Shown here in pieces: positions 55,912 to 64,000 of a stretch of 64,000 nucleotides of DNA. Made by a program: the position numbers and the translations under genes. The DNA is from Lolium rigidum (Eukaryota > Streptophyta > Magnoliopsida > Poales > Poaceae). The stretch covers positions 67,341,754-67,405,753 of the forward strand of contig NC_061508.1 of NCBI RefSeq assembly GCF_022539505.1. Direction: 5' to 3'. The notes beneath the pieces were generated by a model that worked only from the letters and a program-made list of their open reading frames with translations, was not told the DNA's origin and made no database searches. Positions within the stretch are counted from its first letter, which is position 1; every line of letters starts with the position of its first letter.

Positions 55912-57146
55912 GGGATTTTAGTCTAGTGCTTTCGCTACATACGGCTAAATAATCTTCATTGTTATGATAAGTGTTGTGTGGGTGAACCTATGCTAATGTA
56001 CCGCCCTTCCTAGGACTAAATACATACTTGTGATTATACCCCTTGCAAGCATCCGCAACTACATGAAAGTAATTAAGAATAAATCTAACCACAGCCTTAA
56101 ACTGCGAGATCCTCGCGATCCCTCCCGCATCGATATACCAACGGGGGTTTAGGTTTCTGTCACTCCGGCAACCCCGCAATTAGCAAACGAATACAAGATG
56201 CATTCCCCTAGGCCCATAAATGGTGAAGTGTCATGTAGTCGACGTTCACATGACACCACTAGAAGAATAACACCACAACTTAAATATCACACCATTGAAT
56301 ATTACTCAACCATAGTTCACTACTAACATTTAGACTTCACCCATGTCCTCAAGAACTAAACGAACTACTCACGAGACATCATACGGAACATGATCAGAGG
56401 TGATATGATGATGAATAACAATCTGAACATAAACTTGGTTCAATGGTTTCACTCAATAGCATCAACAACAAGTAGAGATCGATACCGGGAGAGTTTCCCC
56501 TATCAAACAATCAAGATCAAACCCAAATTGCTACGGCGGTGACGGTGTCCAGCGGTGATGACGGCGGTGATGATGGTGGAGATGATGATGATGGTGATGG
56601 TGATGATGTCCAGCTCGATGTCGGTGACGATGGCGTCGATTTCCCCTCCCGGAGGGAATTTCCCCGGCGGATTCCTGCCCGCCGGAGAGCTCTTTTCTCT
56701 CGGTGTTCTCCGCCCCGCGAGGCGGCCGTAACTCTTCGTGAGGTACCCCTCCGGCTTAGGTCTTCGGGACGAAGGATTTCGCGAAGAAAAGGAGGCGAAA
56801 GGGGTCGTGGGCCCCTCACACCACATGGCGGCGCGGCCGGGGCCCTGGGCCGCGCCGCCCTAGGGTGTGGGCCCACCCCGGCTCCTCCTGGCTCCTCCTT
56901 CGGCTTCCTTCGTCATCTTGAAAAATAGGATTTTTGGTATAATTTCCTTCCACAGTTGATCTTCCGAAATATTGCGTTACGACGGTGCTTTTTCCAGCAG
57001 AATCCCGGCTCCGGTGTTCGATCCTCCAATAATGATGAAACATGCAAAATAGATGAAATAACATAAGTATTGTGTCCCAATATGAAATATATCAATGAAT
57101 AACAGCAAATTATGATATAGAATAGTGATGCAAATTGGACGTATCA
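55634..57146 (-). repeat. LTR (1.5 kb) of a minus-strand retrotransposon
   Basis: It runs from tgatgacccacaagtata at 55634 to ggacgtatca at 57146. On the minus strand it begins TGATACGTCCAATTTGCATC, a common Triticeae LTR start. The adjacent plus-strand ctccccccaagcttag (57148) is the complement of a polypurine tract, so this is the 3' LTR. It interrupts the CACTA-associated gene. Confidence 0.85.
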
Positions 57147-57864
57147 ACTCCCCCCAAGCTTAGACTTCGCTTGTCCCCAAGCGAAACTGAACTCAATAGA
57201 CATGACCACATGTTTATGGAGTGAAGAGTCGATAACCAAAATACGGACAAGAAACATCATATTCATTCACACAGGACATTATAGTAAACAACCTCTTATA
57301 ACTCATATTGAAACAAGTATAAGGTAATCACAAGTAAAGGTGCATGAGAAATCATAATTGGTGATGGCAAACTTCGTTCTTGGTCAGAGAACAATTAATA
57401 GATTATATTTATCTTATTGAGCAGCGCTCTCATGTTAAAGTTTATAATGCACAACTTGCATACTCAATCATAATGGTCTCTTCATAATCATTGATAACTT
57501 GCAAAGCTATATTCATTCGGATAAAACTTGTACTAAACAAGGAAGAATAAAAGACATGATGTAGCAAATCACAATATAATGGTTTGATCACAACTACTCA
57601 AATGCTTGCTTGAGATGGAGAGAAATAGGTTTACTGACTCAACATAAAGTAAAAGACAGGCCCTTCGCGAGGGAAGCAGGGATTAAATCATGTGCTAGAG
57701 CTTTTTCAGTTTTGCAATCATATAAAGAGAATAAAAGTAACATTTTGAGAGGTGTTTGTTGTTGTCAACGACTGGTAGCGGGTACTCTAACCCCCTTGCC
57801 AGACAACCTCCTAAGAGCGGCTCCCATATTATTTTCATTTTGTGTGGCACTCCTTCCAACCTTT

Positions 57865-59466
57865 CACTACTAGGAAAAGGCCTAGCCGTAAGAATGGTAT
57901 CAGTGGCGCACCACTTCACTGGTGCTCCACTGCTATATAGCAGTGGCGCACCAAAAAGTGGTGCTCCACTAGTATCTTATTACCAATGGCGCACTACTAT
58001 AGTGATAGGCCACTACTAACTTTTTAGCCAAATTACAGATGGGTCATAGGTTAGCAGTGGCGCACCATATATGTGGTGCGCCATTGCCATTCGAATAGCA
58101 ATAGCGCACACATATGTGGTGCGCCACTATGATGTGAAGAGCAATAGCGCACTACATACTGTGCGCCACTATGCTAAAAAGTGTAATAGCGCACGCTCTC
58201 TCATGTGCGCCACTGTGCTGGCAAACCCCACCGACCGCAGCGCACCGCCCCCCACCAACCCACCAGGCCACCACGCCACGCGCCAGGCGCCACCCACCAC
58301 TTTTTAGCGTCCCCACACACACCGCACCCTCTCCACCACTCATCCTCATCCTCCACCGCACCACAACGACCAGACCACCGCACCACAGACCCAATGAACC
58401 CTCCTCTGTGTCCTCGCTGCCGGCTGTCCTCTCCCCGCCCGCCTCGGTCCTGCTCACGTCGAAGCCGGCGGCGGAGGCACGTGGCCCCGGCGTTCACCGC
58501 GGCAGAGGAATCCCGGCAGTGGAGGCGCGCGGCCTCGGCAGCCGCGGCGGCGGCGGAGTCGACCACGACCTCCCTCATCCTCGCGTCGAAGCCGGCGGCG
58601 GAGGCGCGTGGCCTCGGCGTTCACCGCGGCAGAGGAGTCACGGCAGCGGAGGCGCGCGGCCTCGGCAGCCGCGGCGGCGGCGGAGTCGACCACGACCTCC
58701 CTCATCGCCGCGTCGAAGCTCGCGACGGAGGCGCGCGGCCCCGGCGGTCGCCCGCGGTCGCTGGTATTCCGCGTCGGCGGCAGCGCCCTGGCCGGCTCCT
58801 CCATCTGCTGCCTCCTTGGCCCCAGGGCGACCCCGCGCTCGCCACGGTCTCCGCCGTCGAGGACCAGACCGAGGACCCTGGACGATGGCGCGTGCTACTG
58901 CAGGCGCTCCTCCCGGCGTCGGACGCGGACGGCCTGGTGCGGATCGACGAGCGTGCCCGTGCTCCACCGGCGGCCGTCGATGCCCCCCTCCGCCGGCGAC
59001 ATGCGTGTGCAGGAAGCCGACGTGCGCCGTCCCTGTAGATTAGGGACCTGATTGCTTTTTTCTTTTTCTTTTAGGGATTTAGTTGCAAAGTTATAGAATG
59101 GTTGTATTTTTGGTAGTGCAATAAAAGTTGAGTATTTTTTTTTTTGTTTTCTTTCCCTGGTACAAACGAGAGAGCATCGTGCGAGCAGCAGACAGCCACC
59201 GTACGAGCCACAATTTCTTTTTTTTTGTTTTTCTCACATGGTAGTAGTGGCGCACCTTTTAGCATCCTAGTGGCGCACCTCTAGCTTGTATCTGTGGCGC
59301 ACGTCAATGCTATCTATGGTGCGCCACTGCTATATACCATACCAATGGCGCACCGCTGGTGCGCCACTGCTAAAAGTTAGCAGTGGCGTGATAGTAGTGG
59401 CGCACTAGAGGTGCGCCACTGATAGCCAAAAGTGGTGCGCCACTGATATGCTGTTTCCTAGTAGTG
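57865..59466. mobile_element. Non-autonomous CACTA element (1.6 kb)
   Basis: Termini CACTACTAGGAAAAGGCC at 57865 and the inverse CACTACTAGGAAACAGC ending at 59466. The target duplication is ttt (57862-57864 and 59467-59469). Subterminal repeats of agtggcgcacca/tggtgcgccact fill 57900-58220 and 59245-59440. The GC-rich centre (58220-59030) has long frames on both strands but no transposase; it may be a captured exon. Confidence 0.9.
58455..58730. repeat. Tandem duplication of about 125 bp in the CACTA centre
   Basis: A unit with tcgaagccggcggcggagg, gttcaccgcggcagagga and cggagtcgaccacgacctcc occurs at about 58458 and 58586, with a third partial start near 58713. Confidence 0.75.
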
Positions 59467-59610
59467 TTTCTTTCACAAACCATGGCTAACCGAATCCTCG
59501 GGTGCCTGCCAACAATCTCATACCATGAAGGAGTGCCTTTTTATTTTAGCTTTATGATGATGATGACACTCCCCCCAACCTTTGCTTACACAAGCCATGG
59601 CTAACCGAAT

Positions 59611-59710
59611 NNNNNNNNNNNNNNNNNNNNNNNNNNNNNNNNNNNNNNNNNNNNNNNNNNNNNNNNNNNNNNNNNNNNNNNNNNNNNNNNNNNNNNNNNN
59701 NNNNNNNNNN
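59611..59710. other. Assembly gap (100 N)
   Basis: One hundred N, a conventional placeholder for a gap of unknown length. Sequence on the two sides does not continue the same element. Confidence 0.98.
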
Positions 59711-59818
59711 TGAATCCTTCATCGAAACTGCTTGTCAACACCTTCTGCTCCTCGTTGGGATCGACATTCTTACTTATCGAAGATACTACGATACACCCCC
59801 TATACTTGTGGGTCATCA
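59711..59818 (+). repeat. Inverted end fragment of the 1.5 kb LTR
   Basis: This is the reverse complement of 55634-55741 with minor changes, ending tgtgggtcatca. It is opposite in orientation to the LTR on the other side of the gap. Confidence 0.85.
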
Positions 59819-59854
59819 CACATCTACAATCTTTATTGTCATTCTTCCAGAAAA

Positions 59855-60709
59855 CTAGAGGCATGAACCTACTATCGAGCATAAATACTCCATTTTGGAG
59901 TCACAAGTATTTACTTGGCCAGAGTATCTACTAGCAATGGAGAGCATGCAAGATCACAAATAACATATGGCAAGTATATAATCGATCTCAACATAGTATT
60001 TAATATTCATCGAATCCCAACAAACACAACATGTAGCAGTATATAAGGATGATCTTGATCATGTAGGGCAGCTCACAAGGTCTAAACATGAGGTACAAAT
60101 TGGAGAAGACAGCCATCTTGCTACTACTATGGACCCATAGTCCAGGAATGAACTACTCACGCATCACTTCGGAGACGGGCATGGCGATGTAGATGTCTCC
60201 GGCGATGATCTCCCCCTCCGGCAGGGTGCCGGGAAGAGCTTCAGAACCCTCCCGGGCTAGGGTCTACAATGGCGGCCGCGGCGAAACTTTTCGTGGATGG
60301 AGCCTCGGGTGTTTACATTTTTTTCAGGGATCGTGAATAAATAGGCGGAAGGGCGAGGTCGGTGGAGGCCAGGGGCCCACACCACCCCTTGGCGCGAGCC
60401 CAGGCCAGGCCGCGCCAAGGTGTGGTTTGGCCGCCCTGCGCTTCTTCTTCAACCCCATCTGGACTCTGTCTTCGTTACGGAAAAATATTGACTTCGGCTT
60501 TTGTTTCGTCCAATTCCGAGAATATTTCTCGTACAACTTTTATAAAATACAAAACAGCAGAAAACAGGGAACTGACACTGTGGCGTCTTGTTAATAGGTT
60601 AGTGCCGAAAAATATATAAAAGTGCAACGAACTATGAGCAATACATATACAAATTGGTGTAAAACAAGCATGGAGCATAAAAAATTATAGATACGTTTGC
60701 GATGTATCA
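59855..60709 (-). mobile_element. Truncated TGATAC-type LTR, minus orientation
   Basis: On the minus strand from 60709 it reads TGATACATCGCAAACG and then follows the order of the LTR at 24319: aacctattaacaagacgcc, gaaatattctcggaattgg, a GC-rich block, gcatgctctccattgc and a tcgatagtaggttcatgcc-type end. It stops before the LTR 3' end. It is a diverged relative of the other TGATACGTC LTRs. Confidence 0.7.
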
Positions 60710-60779
60710 ACCCCTCTCCCGTCGAGGCCCTCCTCTCCTTCCGATTTCGTTTCAACCCGGATCCCTTCCTCATATATGT

Positions 60780-61402
60780 AAAAGGGATCGACCGTCTGCG
60801 TGGACAACAACATGAACGACAAGATGGGTGTGCACTACAACGACGCCGGGAGCCGCGTCGCCGTGTCGTACGAAGGCGTGAGCCTGGCCCAGAGCGCGCG
60901 GCCGGCGTTTTACCAGGAGCCCGGCAACTTGATGGTGCTCGTGGTGAAGGTGAAGGGCGCCCGACGAGGAAGACGCCGAGGCATAGGATGGCGAGGAGGA
61001 GGTAGAGGCAGGCGCGGAGGCTGGAGCAACCGCGCGCTGCGGTGCTTGGCGAGGCGCGTGTATTGCTGGAAGAGGCGCTCGTTCTTCGGCGGAGGCTCGC
61101 GGAAGACCTTGTCCTTGGGCACCTGCACCACGTACGTGCCAGGCTGCGCGGCTTCTGCGGCGGCGATGTTGTCTTGTGCTGTTGCGCATGCTGCTCTTGC
61201 TGGTGTTGCCTGGGCTGCTGCCCATGAGGGAGCACCGCCGGCGGGACGGGCTTCTCGAAGTGGAAGTTGTAGAGAGGGCTGGAGGAGGGGTCGGAGGAGA
61301 AGTAGGCGGACTGGGACTGGTCATCTCAATAGAGAAGTCCGAGTTGGTAGCCGTTGTTGGGTGGACGCGACCTTCGTTCATCATCGGCGCTTGCTCTTCT
61401 AG
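60780..61402 (-). pseudogene. NDR1/HIN1-like (NHL, LEA_2) gene relic with inverted second half
   Basis: The N-terminal half lies on the minus strand (61402 to about 60960): a Pro/Ser-rich start, then YVVQVPKDKVFREPPPKNER, LFQQYTRLAKHRS and, after a frame change, the membrane helix LYLLLAILCLGVFLVG. The C-terminal end of the LEA_2 domain lies on the plus strand (60800-60960): NDKMGVHYNDAGSRVAVSYE, GVSLAQSARPAFYQEPGNLM and VLVVKVKG. The two meet tail to tail near 60960, and the central part of LEA_2 is missing. NHL proteins are plasma-membrane proteins tied to immunity and stress. This copy cannot encode one. Confidence 0.68.
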
Positions 61403-62289
61403 TCGCGCCTATGAATCGATCCGCAAGTTTTAGGCTGGGACTTGATTGAGTTTGGAAAAGGAAGGTTAGGGGGACTTCAGTAAAATTAGAAGAAACAAGT
61501 CATTTGTTTTTTCCATGTAGGACCTGAAAGTGGGTCCCAGGTGCCAGAACTGGATTAAGCCATGTAAATTGGAAAATTAATGCTCTTCGTCACGAACATG
61601 TCTCCATGCGAGAAAACGAACACATTTAGTAGTTCCATAACACGACCGCCTCAATTGTGCTAGTTTTTTTTTCATTTACTCCAAGAAAAAAGATCAATCC
61701 TAACATTTCGCGTATGTGCTCAAACTTCGCCCCCGCCCTACCACAGACACCTCTATGGGTGGGCGCCCCACCTATTTTAGCTCCACAAGTTGCATACTGA
61801 ATCGGACCGTGATTACTTAAAAAGCAAAATTGTTTGTTTCGTCGACGCATAACTTTTATTTCTACCACTTCTTCATTTGAGTTAATATAGAATGAATGTA
61901 ATACCCATTGTCTTATGGCGCACGCTGTAGCAGTCACTTTTTCAAACATGGGCCCCGTATTTTCTCTAACTACATCATTGTCTTCTCCTGCCTCGATGCA
62001 TCGCATCTTCTCCCTCCCCATGTTTTATTTTTTCTCACACCACCATCATGACTCTATTCCTATATCCTCTGTTTTCACCGCTACCTAGCGCCCAGACCTC
62101 GCCGGAAGCTTTGCAGTGCAGTTGCTCTAGCGTCGCGCCCATTCGTGCTATGCTCCGATGTCCCCCTATCCTTCTCAACCACTAAAATTTAGGGGCTAAA
62201 TTAGTCCGCGAAGGAGTATTAAGATATTTGGCTGTCTATAGGGGCAATGTTTGAAGAGGGGAGGACACCGAAGCAAAATACCCTCTGAT
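61403..62289. other. Unassigned intergenic DNA
   Basis: A minus-strand frame at 62021-61626 (131 codons) has no recognisable domain. Nothing else is supported. Confidence 0.5.
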
Positions 62290-63000
62290 TGTTTTTAAAC
62301 ATCAGGCTCGATGAGCCCATCTTTCAATTAACAAAACCATCAACTGGCTAGGAGTACATGGTGACATGAAAGAAAGAAAAATAAAAAAAAATAAAAAAAA
62401 AGGAAAAACTGGGGATACCAGCTAGAGATACAAGCCCAGATGGTGAAGAGATAAAGCCTAAAACAAAGGAACAACAGAGCCACCCTAAACTACATGTTCT
62501 CCGAGAGCGCCCATGACTTCAGCAATACACCGGCAGCTCGGCTTGAGGCCCCATGTCTCGAGACGTCACTCCACGGAATGAACCATGCAGGACTAGCACA
62601 CTGAACATCCTGGCATACAGAGGACCACCAACACCCCGGGAACTAGCTAATTACGCTAGTGAAGCCGGCGAAACTCCAGAGTTCAAAGGGGAAGCTTCAG
62701 GACAACGCCTCTAGGGAGGAAAACAGCGCTCGCGAGCATCATCATTGTCAGCACATGCCAATTGTGCAGTGTTTTTGCGGAAACTTAGGCGCCCACCCTA
62801 CAAGAACGGGCCTAAGTCTTAGCGCATTCCATCAGGACAAACCACCAGCTGTTGAGGAACACCTGGGTACCTCCTGCCACGAACCACACGCCGACAGCCA
62901 CCCTAGGCTCGGGAATGGTCGCGCAAAGGGGAGTCATACCGTCTATATGGAGCCGGGCACTACCTGATTCTCATGCCCAGTCAAAGTCCTTGGGGTCAAT
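62290..63000 (-). mobile_element. LINE 3' fragment (antisense)
   Basis: tttcaattaacaaaaccatc followed by aactggctaggagtaca at 62321-62355 matches the same position of the LINE at 23196 (ttgaattaacgaagccatc). The downstream GC-rich phrases caacgcctctagggagg and acaccccggg fit a grass LINE 3' region. No ORF and no target duplication. Confidence 0.55.
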
Positions 63001-63249
63001 CTCACTAAGCCAAGAACTTAAGCCACCAGTTTAGTTATACCTTGACCTATTATTGACCCCAACAACCTTTTATCATACTAGATTTTAGTATATTCTCAAA
63101 ACTAATTTTCATTTTCTGTGGTTGAGACTTGGGAGTCGCATAACCAACAAAACAGTGACGGAAAATAGAAAGAATAACAGTGTTTTGTACCAGCTGTTTG
63201 TTGGTCTTTGTTATCTAATCAAATGCCTAAGAGCTGTTTAGTTCCAGTC

Positions 63250-63722
63250 ATCAACCAGAAGCTTGGGTTCCCCATTTGTTGTTCCGTGACGGCAAGAACC
63301 ACTACATGAAGTAAGACAACATGTAGTATTCAAAAGAAATACTAGTGTGATTTGGGGTGAACATTAAGCACATTGATTCTGTATACAGTCATGAGTCATG
63401 TATTCAACTCCACATCGAACTAGTAATCAGCAGCAGTGCACATCATCCGCGTAGCTGCTGATACTTCCGCATGCAGAAAGAATTCTCCGTCACAGTTTAT
63501 CTCGTCAAATTTCTCTGCCCAGTCGCACACGATGCAAATACGCGGTATTCAAGAGAAATTATAGCAGACCAGCCCTCTTTAAATAGTGCGAGAGCCCAGG
63601 TAACTCAGTCATCTCACCGTGCTAACCTTCGAAAGCAAAAGCTAGCTAGCATCATAATCTGATCTACGTACGTACAGCACTATCTGCAAAGTTAGTTTGT
63701 GTGAGCTGATCAGGGGTCAGAA
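63250..63722 (+). promoter_or_regulatory. Promoter and leader of peptide gene 4
   Basis: 63250-63372 is duplicated at 53085-53195. A TATA-like ctttaaatag lies at 63577-63586, about 140 bp before the ATG. It does not share the long blocks of genes 1-3 in an obvious way, apart from short motifs such as catccgcgtag (63447). Confidence 0.45.
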
Positions 63723-63986
63723 ATGATGATGAGATCGAAGTCTGTCATGCTCGTGATCCTGGTGGTGGCGATCACATCACTCCTTGTCGCGTCGAGCTCG
63801 GCGCGGCCATTCGGCGGCAATGCACCAGCAGCAGAGGCCGCCGCTGTTGCCGTCGTCTCCGGCGGCGAGTCCATCCTCCAGCTTCTCAAGCCGATGTATC
63901 TGCAGAACCTGCAGACAGGGCCAGGGGCATCGTGCACGACGAACAGCAACAACGTTAAGTGTTCGCCGCCTCCACCTATGGCCTGA
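63723..63986 (+). CDS. Small secreted cysteine peptide 4 (candidate phytocytokine precursor)
   Basis: Encodes 87 residues. It starts MMMRSKSVMLVILVVAITSL, with cleavage likely at SSSA/RPF, the same A/R position as in genes 2 and 3. The variable region is Ala-rich (NAPAAEAAAVAVVSGG). Then come SILQLLKPMYLQNLQ, aligned with VVQLVRHLYRRRL of gene 1 but without the basic triplet, and TGPGASC followed by TTNSNNVK and C, keeping the Cys-x8-Cys spacing, then SPPPPMA. It is the only copy with exactly two Cys in the precursor. It is about 20 kb from the severed end of gene 3, in the same orientation. Of the four, its end (SCTTNSNNVKC) looks closest to two-Cys phytocytokines of the CTNIP/SCREW type. 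This is an impression to be tested, not an identification. It appears intact. Confidence 0.72.
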   Translation: MMMRSKSVMLVILVVAITSLLVASSSARPFGGNAPAAEAAAVAVVSGGESILQLLKPMYLQNLQTGPGASCTTNSNNVKCSPPPPMA

Positions 63987-64000
63987 GCGCGCGCCTGACT

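Larger units (their letters stand above)
57147..59610 (-). mobile_element. Interior of the minus-strand LTR element, cut by a CACTA and the gap
   Basis: Non-coding interior adjoining the LTR at 55634-57146. The phrase ccatggctaaccgaatcc near 59480 and again before the gap (59590) is a short internal repeat. No gag or pol is seen. The CACTA at 57865-59466 is nested inside. Confidence 0.6.

Noticed and set aside
58171..59051. 290- and 277-codon frames in the small CACTA
   Set aside because: GC-rich tandem duplication opens all frames; no transposase or known domain. Possibly a captured exon, but not called as a gene.
61626..62021. 131-codon minus-strand frame
   Set aside because: No recognisable domain, no splice support and no homologous copy in the window.
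1..64000. CRISPR arrays, rRNA genes or bacterial operons
   Set aside because: Repeats present are transposon termini and minisatellites; introns and transposon content are those of a plant nuclear genome.

Overview
This is nuclear DNA from a grass, most likely a Triticeae or closely related Pooideae species. The evidence is the dense nesting of grass transposons: CACTA elements with 'tttagtcccggttt'-type subterminal repeats, Ty3/gypsy LTRs beginning TGATACGTC, Stowaway MITEs, grass LINE ends and a tRNA-derived SINE. Introns with GT/AG borders and the absence of bacterial gene organisation agree. There is one 100-base assembly gap (59611-59710). Most open frames are transposon-derived or random.

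The only genes that look like host functions are four small paralogues encoding secreted peptides, all on the plus strand: 19237-19482 (81 aa), 22287-22517 (76 aa), 34652-34858 (68 aa, broken) and 63723-63986 (87 aa). Each has a signal peptide, a variable middle and a C-terminal G-P-G-x-S-C-x8-C motif. The first three share several hundred bases of upstream DNA, so they arose by tandem duplication. An 8.6 kb CACTA element (34853-43462, TSD 'cat') sits inside the third gene and cuts off its last seven codons, including the second conserved cysteine. A SINE with a 15 bp TSD sits in its promoter. A further orphan upstream block related to gene 4 lies at 53085-53195 and ends exactly at another CACTA terminus, suggesting a lost fifth copy. 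The motif resembles the two-cysteine phytocytokine class (CTNIP/SCREW-like), but that assignment is a hypothesis.

Layout. 1-3860: a Mutator-like element relic with a Ulp1-type protease relic (plus) facing a FAR1/MULE transposase relic (minus). 3865-10629: a gypsy element, minus orientation, with gag and protease but no reverse transcriptase seen, plus an acidic antisense ORF. 10630-15909: flanking GC-rich DNA, a hAT element with 8 bp TSD carrying a Stowaway MITE, a possible three-exon small gene and a Helitron-like 3' end. 16088-18750: MITE, LINE and LTR fragments splitting the promoter of peptide gene 1. 19237-22517: peptide genes 1 and 2. 23196-31611: an antisense LINE (11 bp TSD) with an LTR retrotransposon (24319-31026) nested inside it. 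32905-43489: peptide gene 3 with its SINE and CACTA insertions. The CACTA carries a TNP2 transposase relic, an AP2-domain relic and two further passenger ORFs.

43490-51234: tandem and dispersed low-copy repeats and LTR fragments. 51235-57146: two CACTA elements with similar subterminal repeats, the second cut by the LTR of a minus-strand retrotransposon. 57865-59466: a non-autonomous CACTA. 59611-60709: the gap and LTR fragments. 60780-61402: an NHL (NDR1/HIN1-like) pseudogene with its second half inverted. 62290-63000: a LINE fragment. 63250-63986: promoter and coding region of peptide gene 4.
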